A stretch of 64,000 nt of DNA, from contig NZ_FNBM01000007.1 in the NCBI RefSeq assembly GCF_900102335.1, positions 124,001 to 188,000 of the forward strand, written 5' to 3'. Under the pieces are notes generated by a model. That model ran no database searches and was not told where the DNA came from. It saw only the letters and a list, made by a program, of their open reading frames with translations. The DNA is from Phytopseudomonas seleniipraecipitans (lineage in GTDB: Bacteria; Pseudomonadota; Gammaproteobacteria; Pseudomonadales; Pseudomonadaceae). Shown here one piece after another: positions 39,083 through 47,322 of this stretch (position 1 is its first letter; each line of letters starts with the position of its first letter). The position numbers and the translations under genes were made by a program.

Positions 39083-39862
39083 TTACTCGAACACTTCATC
39101 CAGCAGATTGTTCATCGCCTGAAAGGCACGCGCCGCAACCACAGGATGGTATTGATTGCTGCCCGGCGTGTTGGCCTGTGGGTTAGTGAACGAATGCACC
39201 GCGCCGCCGTAGCTGACCAGTTGCCAGTCGGTTTTACTCGCTTTCATCTCCGCCACGAACCCATCGACCTGTTCCTGCGGTACAGCCGGATCATCTGCGC
39301 CGTGCAGCACCAGCACCGGTGCCTTGATGTTGTTGGCATCTGCCGGGTTGGGCGTATCCAGGTTGCCATGGAACGACACGAACGCCTTCAGCGGAGCGCC
39401 CGAGCGCGCCAGCTCCAGCACAGTTCCGCCGCCGAAGCAGAAACCGATCGCGCCCAATTGAGCCGTGTCCAGCGCGACCTGACTGGTTTGCGCCTTAAGC
39501 ACCTCGACAGCCGCATTCGCACGCTTGCGCATCAGCGCCCGATCACTGCGCACGGTAGTTGCCGCTGCCTTGGCTTCGTCAGCATTAGTGGGGCGAATGG
39601 CCTTGCCGTACATATCGGCCATGAACACCACGTACTTGTCGCCAGCCGCGCGGGCGGCCTTCTGGGCCGACGCATCGTTGACGCCCATCCAGTTGGGCAC
39701 CATCAGCAACCCAGGACGTGGATCGGTCACCGCGTCATCGTAGATCAGCATGCCTTCGAACGGTTCGCCATCGATCTCATAAGGAACGTTTTTAACCACC
39801 ACACCCGCTTCGGCCAGCCCGGCCAGCCCCAGCAACGCAACCGACAACAGTGACTTCTTCAT
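39083..39862 (-). CDS. Dienelactone hydrolase family protein, exported
   Basis: This 259-residue alpha/beta hydrolase has a signal peptide (residues 1-19), unlike cytosolic dienelactone hydrolases. The nucleophile motif GFCFGG contains Cys in place of Ser, as in true DLH. Asp and His are expected in LVLHGADDPAVP and GAVHSFTNP. The ATG at 39862 has GGGAGA upstream. Substrate unknown. Confidence 0.87.
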   Translation of the reverse strand: MKKSLLSVALLGLAGLAEAGVVVKNVPYEIDGEPFEGMLIYDDAVTDPRPGLLMVPNWMGVNDASAQKAARAAGDKYVVFMADMYGKAIRPTNADEAKAAATTVRSDRALMRKRANAAVEVLKAQTSQVALDTAQLGAIGFCFGGGTVLELARSGAPLKAFVSFHGNLDTPNPADANNIKAPVLVLHGADDPAVPQEQVDGFVAEMKASKTDWQLVSYGGAVHSFTNPQANTPGSNQYHPVVAARAFQAMNNLLDEVFE

Positions 39863-39976
39863 CGCTTGTCTCCCAACGTGCATGTGCTCTCTCGATACAG
39901 CCGAAGCTGCGCCCAGCTGACAAGAAAGCACATTTGCGGCGCCAGGGAAATCATTGCACCGCGGCCAGCCGGCGAA

Positions 39977-40585
39977 TCAGACCGCGGTGAACAATGTCTC
40001 GATCTGTTCCTGCGCAGCGCGCAACGCATTGGCTTTCGGCTCTTCGCCATAAGCCAGGCCTTCGGCACGCACTACCTGGATATCAGTGATGCCGAGGAAG
40101 CGCAGCACCAAGATCAGGTAATCCTCATGAGCCTGGCCACTGGCTTGCCCGGCGTGCAGACCACCCGCGGTTGAGGCGATGATCACTTTCTTGCCGCCAG
40201 CCAACCCCTTCGGACCGTTTTCATCATAGGCAAAGGTTTTGCCAGCGACCGAGATGCGATCAATCCACGCCTTCAGCTGGCTAGGGATCGAAAAGTTATA
40301 CATCGGAGCACCAATCACGATCGCATCGGCAGCCAGGAACTCTTCCAGGGTTTTCTCGGCCAGTGCCATTTCATGAGCCTGAGCGGCATCACGCAGCTCC
40401 GCAGGTGTACCACCAGCCACCAGGCTGGCGGCCGAGAAATGGCCCAGGGCATCGCTGGCAAGGTCGCGGTAGCTAATCTGGATATCGGCCCGGCCGTTCT
40501 TCCAGGCATCAACTACTGAGGCGCTGAGCTGGCGGGAAGCGGAAGCGTTGCCAAGGATGCTGGAATCGAGATGGAGAAGTTTCAT
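39977..40585 (-). CDS. azoR: FMN-dependent NADH-azoreductase
   Basis: This 202-residue flavodoxin-like quinone/azo reductase has the phosphate-binding stretch [15 protein letters not shown] near the N-terminus, [18 protein letters not shown] in the middle and STAGGLHAG. It reduces quinones and azo dyes with NADH. Such genes often have a divergent LysR-type regulator; here only the putative first codons of one remain (see 40,731). azoR is the last gene with normal core character before the accessory region. Confidence 0.93.
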   Translation of the reverse strand: MKLLHLDSSILGNASASRQLSASVVDAWKNGRADIQISYRDLASDALGHFSAASLVAGGTPAELRDAAQAHEMALAEKTLEEFLAADAIVIGAPMYNFSIPSQLKAWIDRISVAGKTFAYDENGPKGLAGGKKVIIASTAGGLHAGQASGQAHEDYLILVLRFLGITDIQVVRAEGLAYGEEPKANALRAAQEQIETLFTAV

Positions 40586-40730
40586 GGGGAGGTTCCTGAA
40601 GCAGAAGGTGGTCATTGGATGTTCGATGGCGTTAATCCTACCCATGATTACAATCTACGATTAGTCAGCAAAAATGCGATGATGCGTTCTACTGATAGGA
40701 CAAACCCTGCCCTTCTCCAGGGAGCGCGCC

Positions 40731-40790
40731 ATGCAGGACCTCAACGTTTTCCTAGACGAACCACTTACCCCCCTGAAATTGATCAAATAG
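40731..40790 (+). pseudogene. Remnant of a LysR-type regulator start, divergent from azoR
   Basis: An AGGGAG site is followed by ATG and codons reading MQDLNVF, which look like the beginning of a LysR-type regulator. Then the frame runs into unrelated sequence and stops after 19 residues. Divergent LysR genes are common beside azoR. I infer that the regulator was cut by insertion or deletion near 40,752, which marks the left junction of the accessory region. Confidence 0.45.
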
Positions 40791-41009
40791 CCCCCTTTCC
40801 TCTCTTGATAATTAGAGCCACACCACCATCACCGAACCTTGAGCCTCAACATAACCAGCTGTGCCTGGCTGAATCCTGTTCACTTTCTAATGTAGATGAC
40901 TCACCAACAGGATTGGCAGGCGAAGTGGATCGTCTTGGTTTGCTTGAATAACTCAACTATTGAGAAGAGAAGAAGGCCATGGGAGAGACTACGACATACT
41001 TCCCTGAAT

Positions 41010-41875
41010 GCCATGAACGTTCTGTGCGCATGGTTCTAGGGAGCATCTGAACGACTATCTGTTTCACTTCAAAACCACAGAGGTCATTGGCCCGAAGATT
41101 GGCTGTTCGAGTCAAACGCTGCATGCATGATTTCCCCCCCCCCTCAGACTGACGCAGGCTAGCGTCAAAGGCCTACCATCGAAGAGCGCGAACGCACCAT
41201 GGCCTAGAGCGCGAGAAGCCAACCAAAATCCTACAGTCTGGCCAGTGAGTATTTTGCAAAGGCAGATCTCAGTGGGTAGGCCTTCTTGGAGGGCCCAAGT
41301 CCCGAGGACTATTGTTGATCAGTATCGTGCCCACTTCAGAGTCGAACCAGTCTCTTGTGACTTCAGACCCCGGTCGGATTGCCACTGACATACGGCGTAA
41401 CTGGAGGCGTTAAGCTTAGAGATTCAGCGCAATAGGTACGTCAACGGACAATGCTAGGGGCACAGGTACTGCAAGAGAATATCTAAGCGTGCGGCGTCCA
41501 CTGAATCGCGTCCAGCGCCACTTCTATGTCTGCCGAACCAGCTATCGCTGTCGGATCTTGCCTAAGTCTCGATCCAAGGAAGCTGGCTACGTGTGGCGTT
41601 CGCGATTGACCTACTTCGAGCTACGTATCAGTGGCTGGAGAGTCAGTACCAGCATGAGAATAGATTTCGTGCTGGATAGCCTGAGAAAAGCTCTGGGCCC
41701 CCGGAAACCGCATCGCACAAGCTCCATAGCAATAGGGGTACGATCCGCCACACAGGAGATGGTGGGAGAGGCTCGTATAAAGCCTACGTCGGCAGCTATG
41801 AGTACAGCAGCTATAATACTTAGGTCGAGTCCATAACGGACAGTACAAAGCCGAGCTATTCTGCAGGGATGGCAA
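41010..41875 (+). pseudogene. Decayed IS3-family transposase (orfA-orfB remnant)
   Basis: Broken frames keep recognisable pieces of an IS3-family element in the right order: HERSVRMVL and GPKIGCSSQTL of OrfA, then EYFAKADLS, then OrfB pieces VDQYRAHFRVEPV, LNRVQRHFYV, SGWRVSTSMRIDFVLDSL and a final part resembling SVGS...YDNAL...GLYKAE. Stops and frameshifts interrupt it throughout, so it is long dead. The flanks 40,791-41,010 show no gene. Confidence 0.8.
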
Positions 41876-41900
41876 CGTTTAGAAGGGGCGGTTGCAGGAG

Positions 41901-42985
41901 CTGAGTGCAACACGGTTATTGAATTGACGCTGGAGCAGCGTGCCGCATAGCCATGGCTTCCTGCATCAGCTTACCCATAACTTCGATTGGGCATTTGAAG
42001 TCGAAGCGCTTACGTGGACGCATGTTCAATTGCAGCGCGATGGCATCCAGTTCTTCCTGGCTGTGTACCGACAGGTCTGTGCCTTTTGGCAGGTACTGGC
42101 GGATCAGGCCATTTATGTTTTCGTTGCTGCCGCGCTGCCAGGGGCTGTGCGGGTCGCAGAAGTAGATTGCCACCCCGGTTTGCTGGGTGATTTCAGCATG
42201 GCGCGCCATTTCTCGGCCCTGGTCGTAGGTCATGCTCTTGCGCATTGCCAGCGGCATGCCATTGAGCGCGGCGCTGAAGCCCTCCATCGCCGAGGTCGCC
42301 GTCGCGTCGTTCATCTTTACCAGCATCAGGTAGCCACTGGTGCGCTCCACCAGCGTGCCTACCGACGAGGCGTTGGCCTTGCCCTTGATCAGGTCGCCTT
42401 CCCAATGCCCTGGCATCAGCCGGTCTTCGATCTCCGGCGGACGCACATGAATGCTGACCATCTCAGGGATCTGGCCGCGCCGATCCACACCGCCAGAGCG
42501 CGGTCTGCGAGTCGTCTTGCTTTGGCGAAGGCAGATGATCAGCTCCTTGCGCAGTTCACCGACCGGCAGGGCATAGATCGCGTTATAGATCGTCTCGCGA
42601 CAGACGTAGGCCTCTCTGAGGCTGGGAATATTCATGCTGCGCAGCTTGCCGGCAATCTGCTCGGGAGACAAACGCTCACGCAGCATATGAGCCACCAGCT
42701 CGAAGCGCTCGCTACCCGGCAACAGCTTTCGTATCGGTCGACAAACCTGACGGCGGGCCTGCATCTGCTGCTGGGCCACGCGGGCGGAGTAGCCACCACT
42801 GGCATCTCGATTGCGGCGCAGCTCTCGGCTGATGGTCGAAGGCGATCGGTTGATCAAGCAGGCAATCCTACGCAGGCTGAAACCTTGGGCATGACCGATT
42901 TGAATGATGGCGCGCTCTTCAACGCTGAGTTCGGAGTAAGACATGGGGGCAGCACCGTATCGGAAAGATCAGGTGTTGCACTCAG
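41901..42985 (-). mobile_element. IS30-family insertion sequence
   Basis: A 13-base inverted repeat, CTGAGTGCAACAC at 41,901-41,913 and its complement at 42,973-42,985, encloses one transposase gene. The ends flank the gene closely (15 and 28 bases). I see no clear short target duplication. It sits at the end of the decayed IS3 copy. Confidence 0.88.
41916..42944 (-). CDS. IS30-family transposase
   Basis: This 342-residue transposase has an N-terminal helix-turn-helix (residues 5-45, with ERAIIQIGHAQGFSLRRIACLINRSPSTISREL) that binds the terminal repeats. The C-terminal DDE core has Asp in GHWEGDLIKG, Asp in MTYDQGREMA and Glu in QRGSNENINGLIRQYLP. It is full length and apparently intact. 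Confidence 0.95.
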   Translation of the reverse strand: MSYSELSVEERAIIQIGHAQGFSLRRIACLINRSPSTISRELRRNRDASGGYSARVAQQQMQARRQVCRPIRKLLPGSERFELVAHMLRERLSPEQIAGKLRSMNIPSLREAYVCRETIYNAIYALPVGELRKELIICLRQSKTTRRPRSGGVDRRGQIPEMVSIHVRPPEIEDRLMPGHWEGDLIKGKANASSVGTLVERTSGYLMLVKMNDATATSAMEGFSAALNGMPLAMRKSMTYDQGREMARHAEITQQTGVAIYFCDPHSPWQRGSNENINGLIRQYLPKGTDLSVHSQEELDAIALQLNMRPRKRFDFKCPIEVMGKLMQEAMAMRHAAPASIQ

Positions 42986-43089
42986 TTTTTGCCGCCGCCA
43001 GGGTTCATCGGGTACGGCAACCGGCTCCTATTGAGATCCAATTAGTGTATTTCTTCAGAGGCTGAATAAACTTACGCCTGCAGCAAGCG

Positions 43090-43112
43090 GGTCAGGCTAC
43101 AACTGCCTGACC
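43090..43112. repeat. 8-base-pair stem-loop beside the island integrase
   Basis: GGTCAGGC and GCCTGACC flank a 7-base loop, 53 bases past the recombinase stop. It has no T-run on the minus strand, so it is a weak terminator candidate; a role at the element end is also possible. Confidence 0.4.
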
Positions 43113-43164
43113 TTAACAAAATTTAATCCACAAAGACGGGGCGATTCACTCAAAGCCATTAGTG

Positions 43165-44541
43165 TTATGAGTCAAAACGATAATATTGACGTATCGTTGT
43201 CATAGTTCGACGCTCAAACTCTTCCTCGCTTAGGAGATTGAGCCTGAACTCTGATTCATAATCGTCCAGTTGCCTAAGCATGTCTGAAGCAGCTGCCTGC
43301 GCCAAAGTCGCGGCCACTACCTTTTCCATCCGGGCAAGCTCGCGAAACGCAATGTGAATATAATGATCAAGGCTTTCAACAAGCTTATGCCCCGTCCACT
43401 CTTGAAGTACCCTTTTTATCACATCCGCATTGGCAATTGCCCGCCTCATAACGTCAGTGTTTTCAAGATCATATTTCACGATCAAATCTTTGAACTTTTC
43501 CGTAATAAACCTATGCCTAAACATATGAGGATGAGCACGAGAAGAAATACCGGCTAACTTTCTAAGATCGCTAATATCATTAGTAACGGTGTCAATAGCA
43601 AGTGGTTCACACGACACAGAATTCAAAAATAAAAATCCGTGATCAACAAAGTTTGCATTCAACTCCTTAGCCCTCTCTATCATCTCAGCTCTTTCGTTTT
43701 CAATATAGTTAACCCAGGAGTCAATCACAATATGGGGAACAGGCAGCACTCGGTAACCCTTATTTCCTTTGACAGAAGGAATGCGCATTAGAGGGTGTGT
43801 AACTCCAGATCGATAAGCCTTCATGACATCTTCGATCCTGATTCGTGCAGCTTCTGCTCGACGACATCCAGTATTATTTAAAACAGATATAAGTAACTTT
43901 AACCGTGCAGCAACTTTAGGAGACCTGGACTTTGCGGCAAGTCTTAAATCGGCAATCGCTGACGGCTCAATCGGACTACGGCGGTTATCGGAGCTTGCTA
44001 AGGGAAAGCTTGCGTGGTACCAAAAAATCTTCCTATATAGAGAAGGCCTTTCTCGACGTTGATCTGGCTCAATTTTATACCCCTTAACAATGCCTTTTTT
44101 TGAAACGTACCCTTCAAAACCAAATTCTTCTGTTATAACCGAAAGAAAATCCAAACAACGTGACGCGATGTCCCTCACCGTATTTTCAACTCGTACGCGC
44201 TCACCATCAGGATAAACCTCTGAGCACAGCCCCTTAACGAACAACCCAAAGTACTTGTCAGTTATCGTAGTAACAGTCATCCGATTAAGCTCTAGAAAAC
44301 GAATTAAAAAACTTATTTGCATCGCATATTGACGCGCACTGCCCCCCTTATTACTAAGGGATACCCGTCCATCACACCATAGACCTAAGAGGTAAAAGTT
44401 CACTTCAAAACAAAATCTTCCGGACGTCCAAAAAAAGCAGGGCATACCCTCTGCATCGCGCGCTCTTAAATCAGCTTGCGTCAATCCTGTAGGCAGCGCT
44501 GCTCCTTGAGAAAGAGGTCGATGCATCTGTCTTTTGCTCAT
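43165..44541 (-). CDS. Tyrosine recombinase (GmtY-like)
   Basis: This 458-residue site-specific recombinase has catalytic residues Arg227 (TGCRRAE), a lysine in the SVKGNKG beta-hairpin, H339-M-F-R342, His385 (TGHK) and the likely nucleophile Tyr394. The N-terminal half would be the DNA arm-binding part. The ATG at 44,541 has GGTGAGG upstream and lies 4 bases after the previous stop, so it is the last gene of a four-gene operon. Size and place fit the recombinase GmtY of Gamma-Mobile-Trio elements; this name is from memory of the family and not verified. Confidence 0.88.
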   Translation of the reverse strand: MSKRQMHRPLSQGAALPTGLTQADLRARDAEGMPCFFWTSGRFCFEVNFYLLGLWCDGRVSLSNKGGSARQYAMQISFLIRFLELNRMTVTTITDKYFGLFVKGLCSEVYPDGERVRVENTVRDIASRCLDFLSVITEEFGFEGYVSKKGIVKGYKIEPDQRRERPSLYRKIFWYHASFPLASSDNRRSPIEPSAIADLRLAAKSRSPKVAARLKLLISVLNNTGCRRAEAARIRIEDVMKAYRSGVTHPLMRIPSVKGNKGYRVLPVPHIVIDSWVNYIENERAEMIERAKELNANFVDHGFLFLNSVSCEPLAIDTVTNDISDLRKLAGISSRAHPHMFRHRFITEKFKDLIVKYDLENTDVMRRAIANADVIKRVLQEWTGHKLVESLDHYIHIAFRELARMEKVVAATLAQAAASDMLRQLDDYESEFRLNLLSEEEFERRTMTTIRQYYRFDS

Positions 44542-44545
44542 AACC

Positions 44546-45049
44546 TCACCCCCAGTCTCGCAACATACTATCAATCCTGCGAATTTCAGAATCGTAATAA
44601 AGCTTCTTATCTACGACAAAATCCTTAGTTAGGTTTAGTGACAACTCTCTGAGTTCTTTAATTACCAATGTCAGATGCAGCAAGTCTCTATCCTGAGAAC
44701 TAATTTTTTGCTCAAGAGTTAGTTTTATTTCCTGCAGGCTACGCCTAGAGCCTGGAACTTTCTTAGACCTTTTAACTGCAAGAATTGCTTTATGAGCAGC
44801 AACCCGCAGTTTTTCCATGCCATTAAAACCCTCCCCGACATTTCTTGCTTGTGTTTTCAAACTATTCAAACTGCAGCCGCATATACCCATGTTGGGGTTC
44901 TCATAACGGGAAAAAGCTAGCTGCGATGACAGAGCAATTCTGACTGGCTCATCAGAAACGTATTGATGCGGTGCATCAATAATCGCATGCAACAGTGCAA
45001 TACGACCTAATACCAGACCTTTGCGCTTTTCATCTGAGCTCTTTTTCAT
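44546..45049 (-). CDS. Small helical protein of the recombinase operon (GmtX-like?)
   Basis: This 167-residue basic protein lacks a signal peptide and membrane helix. The C-terminal half (about 85-165) is strongly helical with a likely coiled coil. Two Cys lie in GICGCS. Its start overlaps the stop of the preceding large recombinase (TAATG). In multi-recombinase modules such as Tn554 and GMT islands a small accessory protein accompanies the recombinases, and this is the natural candidate. Confidence 0.75.
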   Translation of the reverse strand: MKKSSDEKRKGLVLGRIALLHAIIDAPHQYVSDEPVRIALSSQLAFSRYENPNMGICGCSLNSLKTQARNVGEGFNGMEKLRVAAHKAILAVKRSKKVPGSRRSLQEIKLTLEQKISSQDRDLLHLTLVIKELRELSLNLTKDFVVDKKLYYDSEIRRIDSMLRDWG

Positions 45050-47322
45050 TACGCCACCTTAACAACCAGATGGATATCATTCAAAGAGCCTTTATCACAT
45101 GAAAAGCTGATTCGCTCAGGCTGCAAATCAATTAATTTAGAACGCAAAAATAGCTCTATATTAGACTGCACTTCATCATAAGAAAACTGAGAAATATCAA
45201 GTGCTGAATAGTCAGTCGACATGGATTGCTTTGCAATCTTAGAGAGCTCTCTAGGTGACTTAGCAAAAATTCCTTGAACACCCAGTGTTTGGCAGAGAAT
45301 CCCTCTAACTGCATTTAGATTTTCAACCGTAGCACTTTCGCTGAAAACTGCATCCGTTAGGCTATCGGCCTTCACGGTATCCAGCATTGATCCAGGTATA
45401 ACTTCTAATATGTACGTATACAGATGCAAAGGATCACTGTGCCCCAAAAAAGCTCTCAAGCTATCAAGGGCTTTGAAACCTGAACTATGAAAAAACACAA
45501 GAGCAAAAAAACGCCTTAACTGATGTTGTCGCACATAAAATCTTGCCTCTACACCATCCTCCAGTTTGATCACCGGTGTCTCGGCATAATCGCATACAGC
45601 GCTAAGGCAATTGTTATAAAGCGTGGCATCCATCGGCTTGACAACTAAGTTATCAGGCTGAATATACAAAAGAAGCGGAGCAGCTTTCGAAACAAGCTCA
45701 AACCTAACTAGTTCACGATGAATCTCCTTCAAATCCCAAAGCAAACGAGCCACCATCATCGGAATAGGCACTCGCACTGCTTTCCGGCTTTTACTATTAC
45801 CTGTCTTTCCTGCCTTAAACGTCATCTGGTAATTAATTTTCTTATTTTCCAGAAGATTAGGATCTTTATTAGGATACAAACAATTTTGCTCTTGAAGGCC
45901 AAGAAGCTCATCTTGCCTACGTGCCGTTAGCGCTCCAATTAGGCAAAAATAACTCCCCATCAATACTCGGTAAGCATCATAGAGTACAGGTTTAGCCCTG
46001 AATAAATCGAAGTAGTTATCTGGCCGCATGGAGTAGGTTGTTAACCATTGTCCAGTAGCCGCTCTTGCATGTAATCTATTCTCCAGCGATGACTTAAACC
46101 TCATAGCCCGGTGAGCTTGCGACGCCTTTATTTCTGACCGATGATTACTCAAGCACCAAAGAACAGCATTAACCATTACAGACTGCTTATTCTTCACAAT
46201 ATACTCATACGAGTCCCTTATCAGGTCAAATACAACCGTTCCTGGAAGTGTACGATACCGACCCTTCTCTTTCTTATCAATCAAAGGAACAATGCCCTTT
46301 AATTTAATTCTGGCTAGCATTCCCGCATCAACGGAAGCAGTTGGAATCATATGCTGAACAAGTACAAGCTTTTTCAAAACCCTTATATTTCTTGACAGAA
46401 TTTTTTCCGAAACCCCTATCGCTGGTGGATTGCGAACAGGGACGGCTGGATACTCTGTCTTGTGAACAATACTTTCATTAAGCTCACTGAATGTCTTGGG
46501 AACAAGTTCCTTACCCATCAATGTATTTTCATATAGACACTCCAAAAAAGGGCGTGAGTTGTATTTAATGGCGCCGTACTGCTTTGAGTACCACCCTCGC
46601 TTAACAATATAAGTCCTAGCCTTTAGTAATTCCTCGTCATCCAAATCAAGACTGCGATCGCTAACAGCAGGCAACTCATCAATTTCCGGCCAAAGTGATC
46701 TGGCATCAGCAATATCTTCAGCTGAAATAGACTTCGTTTCATTCCTCAGGAAATTTGCCAATCTACTTGGATACTCATATAGGCATGTCGAAGATGGATA
46801 ACCAGTCTTCCCTGCCAAATACTCTAAAACCGCCCCCCTAGTCAAAAGGCCAAAGTTTACCTCTGCAATCTTAAATTCGTCGACATTCAAAAGAAGGTTA
46901 TCTATAAATTTTAACGCCCACTTAAAGGTATCGACCTCAACGTCTGCAACCTTCCTACAACCACCATTATATCGAGTATGAATTTGCAAACATAAGAACA
47001 GCTTTATTGATCGTAGCAACTCAGAATTTTGAAAATCTAGCAGAGAGCTTCCGTCCTCCAGCCTCACATTGAAGTCAACTTTAATTGATATTTTCCTATC
47101 TCCACCACCCAAAGAGCAGAACCATACGGGAGAATCAAAATTACAGCCATTAACCAACCAATCAGGGCAGTCTATCTGCGGATCCCCGAATCCACCTTCA
47201 GCTTTAAATTTATCAAGAATAGCTATTCTTTCTGGGTACCGAAGCTTTGACAACTCATCTTCAGTCCATTTCTTCTCTTGATCATTGGGAAGCACCTGCC
47301 CCATTTTTTTAATCAGACTCAC
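45049..47322 (-). CDS. Large tyrosine recombinase-fold integrase
   Basis: This 757-residue protein has a C-terminal catalytic domain with all key residues visible: Arg in LTARRQDELLGL (about 468), Lys in TFKAGKTGNSK, H600-Q-L-R603, GH at 627-628 and Tyr at 635 or 637. The N-terminal 430 residues are of unknown fold and probably bind DNA or partners. It overlaps the upstream gene by ATGA. Compared with ordinary phage integrases (about 400 residues) it is nearly double. GMT-type integrase (GmtZ or the VPA1269 family) is the best fit. Confidence 0.82.
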   Translation of the reverse strand: MSLIKKMGQVLPNDQEKKWTEDELSKLRYPERIAILDKFKAEGGFGDPQIDCPDWLVNGCNFDSPVWFCSLGGGDRKISIKVDFNVRLEDGSSLLDFQNSELLRSIKLFLCLQIHTRYNGGCRKVADVEVDTFKWALKFIDNLLLNVDEFKIAEVNFGLLTRGAVLEYLAGKTGYPSSTCLYEYPSRLANFLRNETKSISAEDIADARSLWPEIDELPAVSDRSLDLDDEELLKARTYIVKRGWYSKQYGAIKYNSRPFLECLYENTLMGKELVPKTFSELNESIVHKTEYPAVPVRNPPAIGVSEKILSRNIRVLKKLVLVQHMIPTASVDAGMLARIKLKGIVPLIDKKEKGRYRTLPGTVVFDLIRDSYEYIVKNKQSVMVNAVLWCLSNHRSEIKASQAHRAMRFKSSLENRLHARAATGQWLTTYSMRPDNYFDLFRAKPVLYDAYRVLMGSYFCLIGALTARRQDELLGLQEQNCLYPNKDPNLLENKKINYQMTFKAGKTGNSKSRKAVRVPIPMMVARLLWDLKEIHRELVRFELVSKAAPLLLYIQPDNLVVKPMDATLYNNCLSAVCDYAETPVIKLEDGVEARFYVRQHQLRRFFALVFFHSSGFKALDSLRAFLGHSDPLHLYTYILEVIPGSMLDTVKADSLTDAVFSESATVENLNAVRGILCQTLGVQGIFAKSPRELSKIAKQSMSTDYSALDISQFSYDEVQSNIELFLRSKLIDLQPERISFSCDKGSLNDIHLVVKVA

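Noticed and set aside
41940..43034. 364-codon frame on the plus strand
   Set aside because: Antisense to the IS30 transposase, which has clear DDE motifs.
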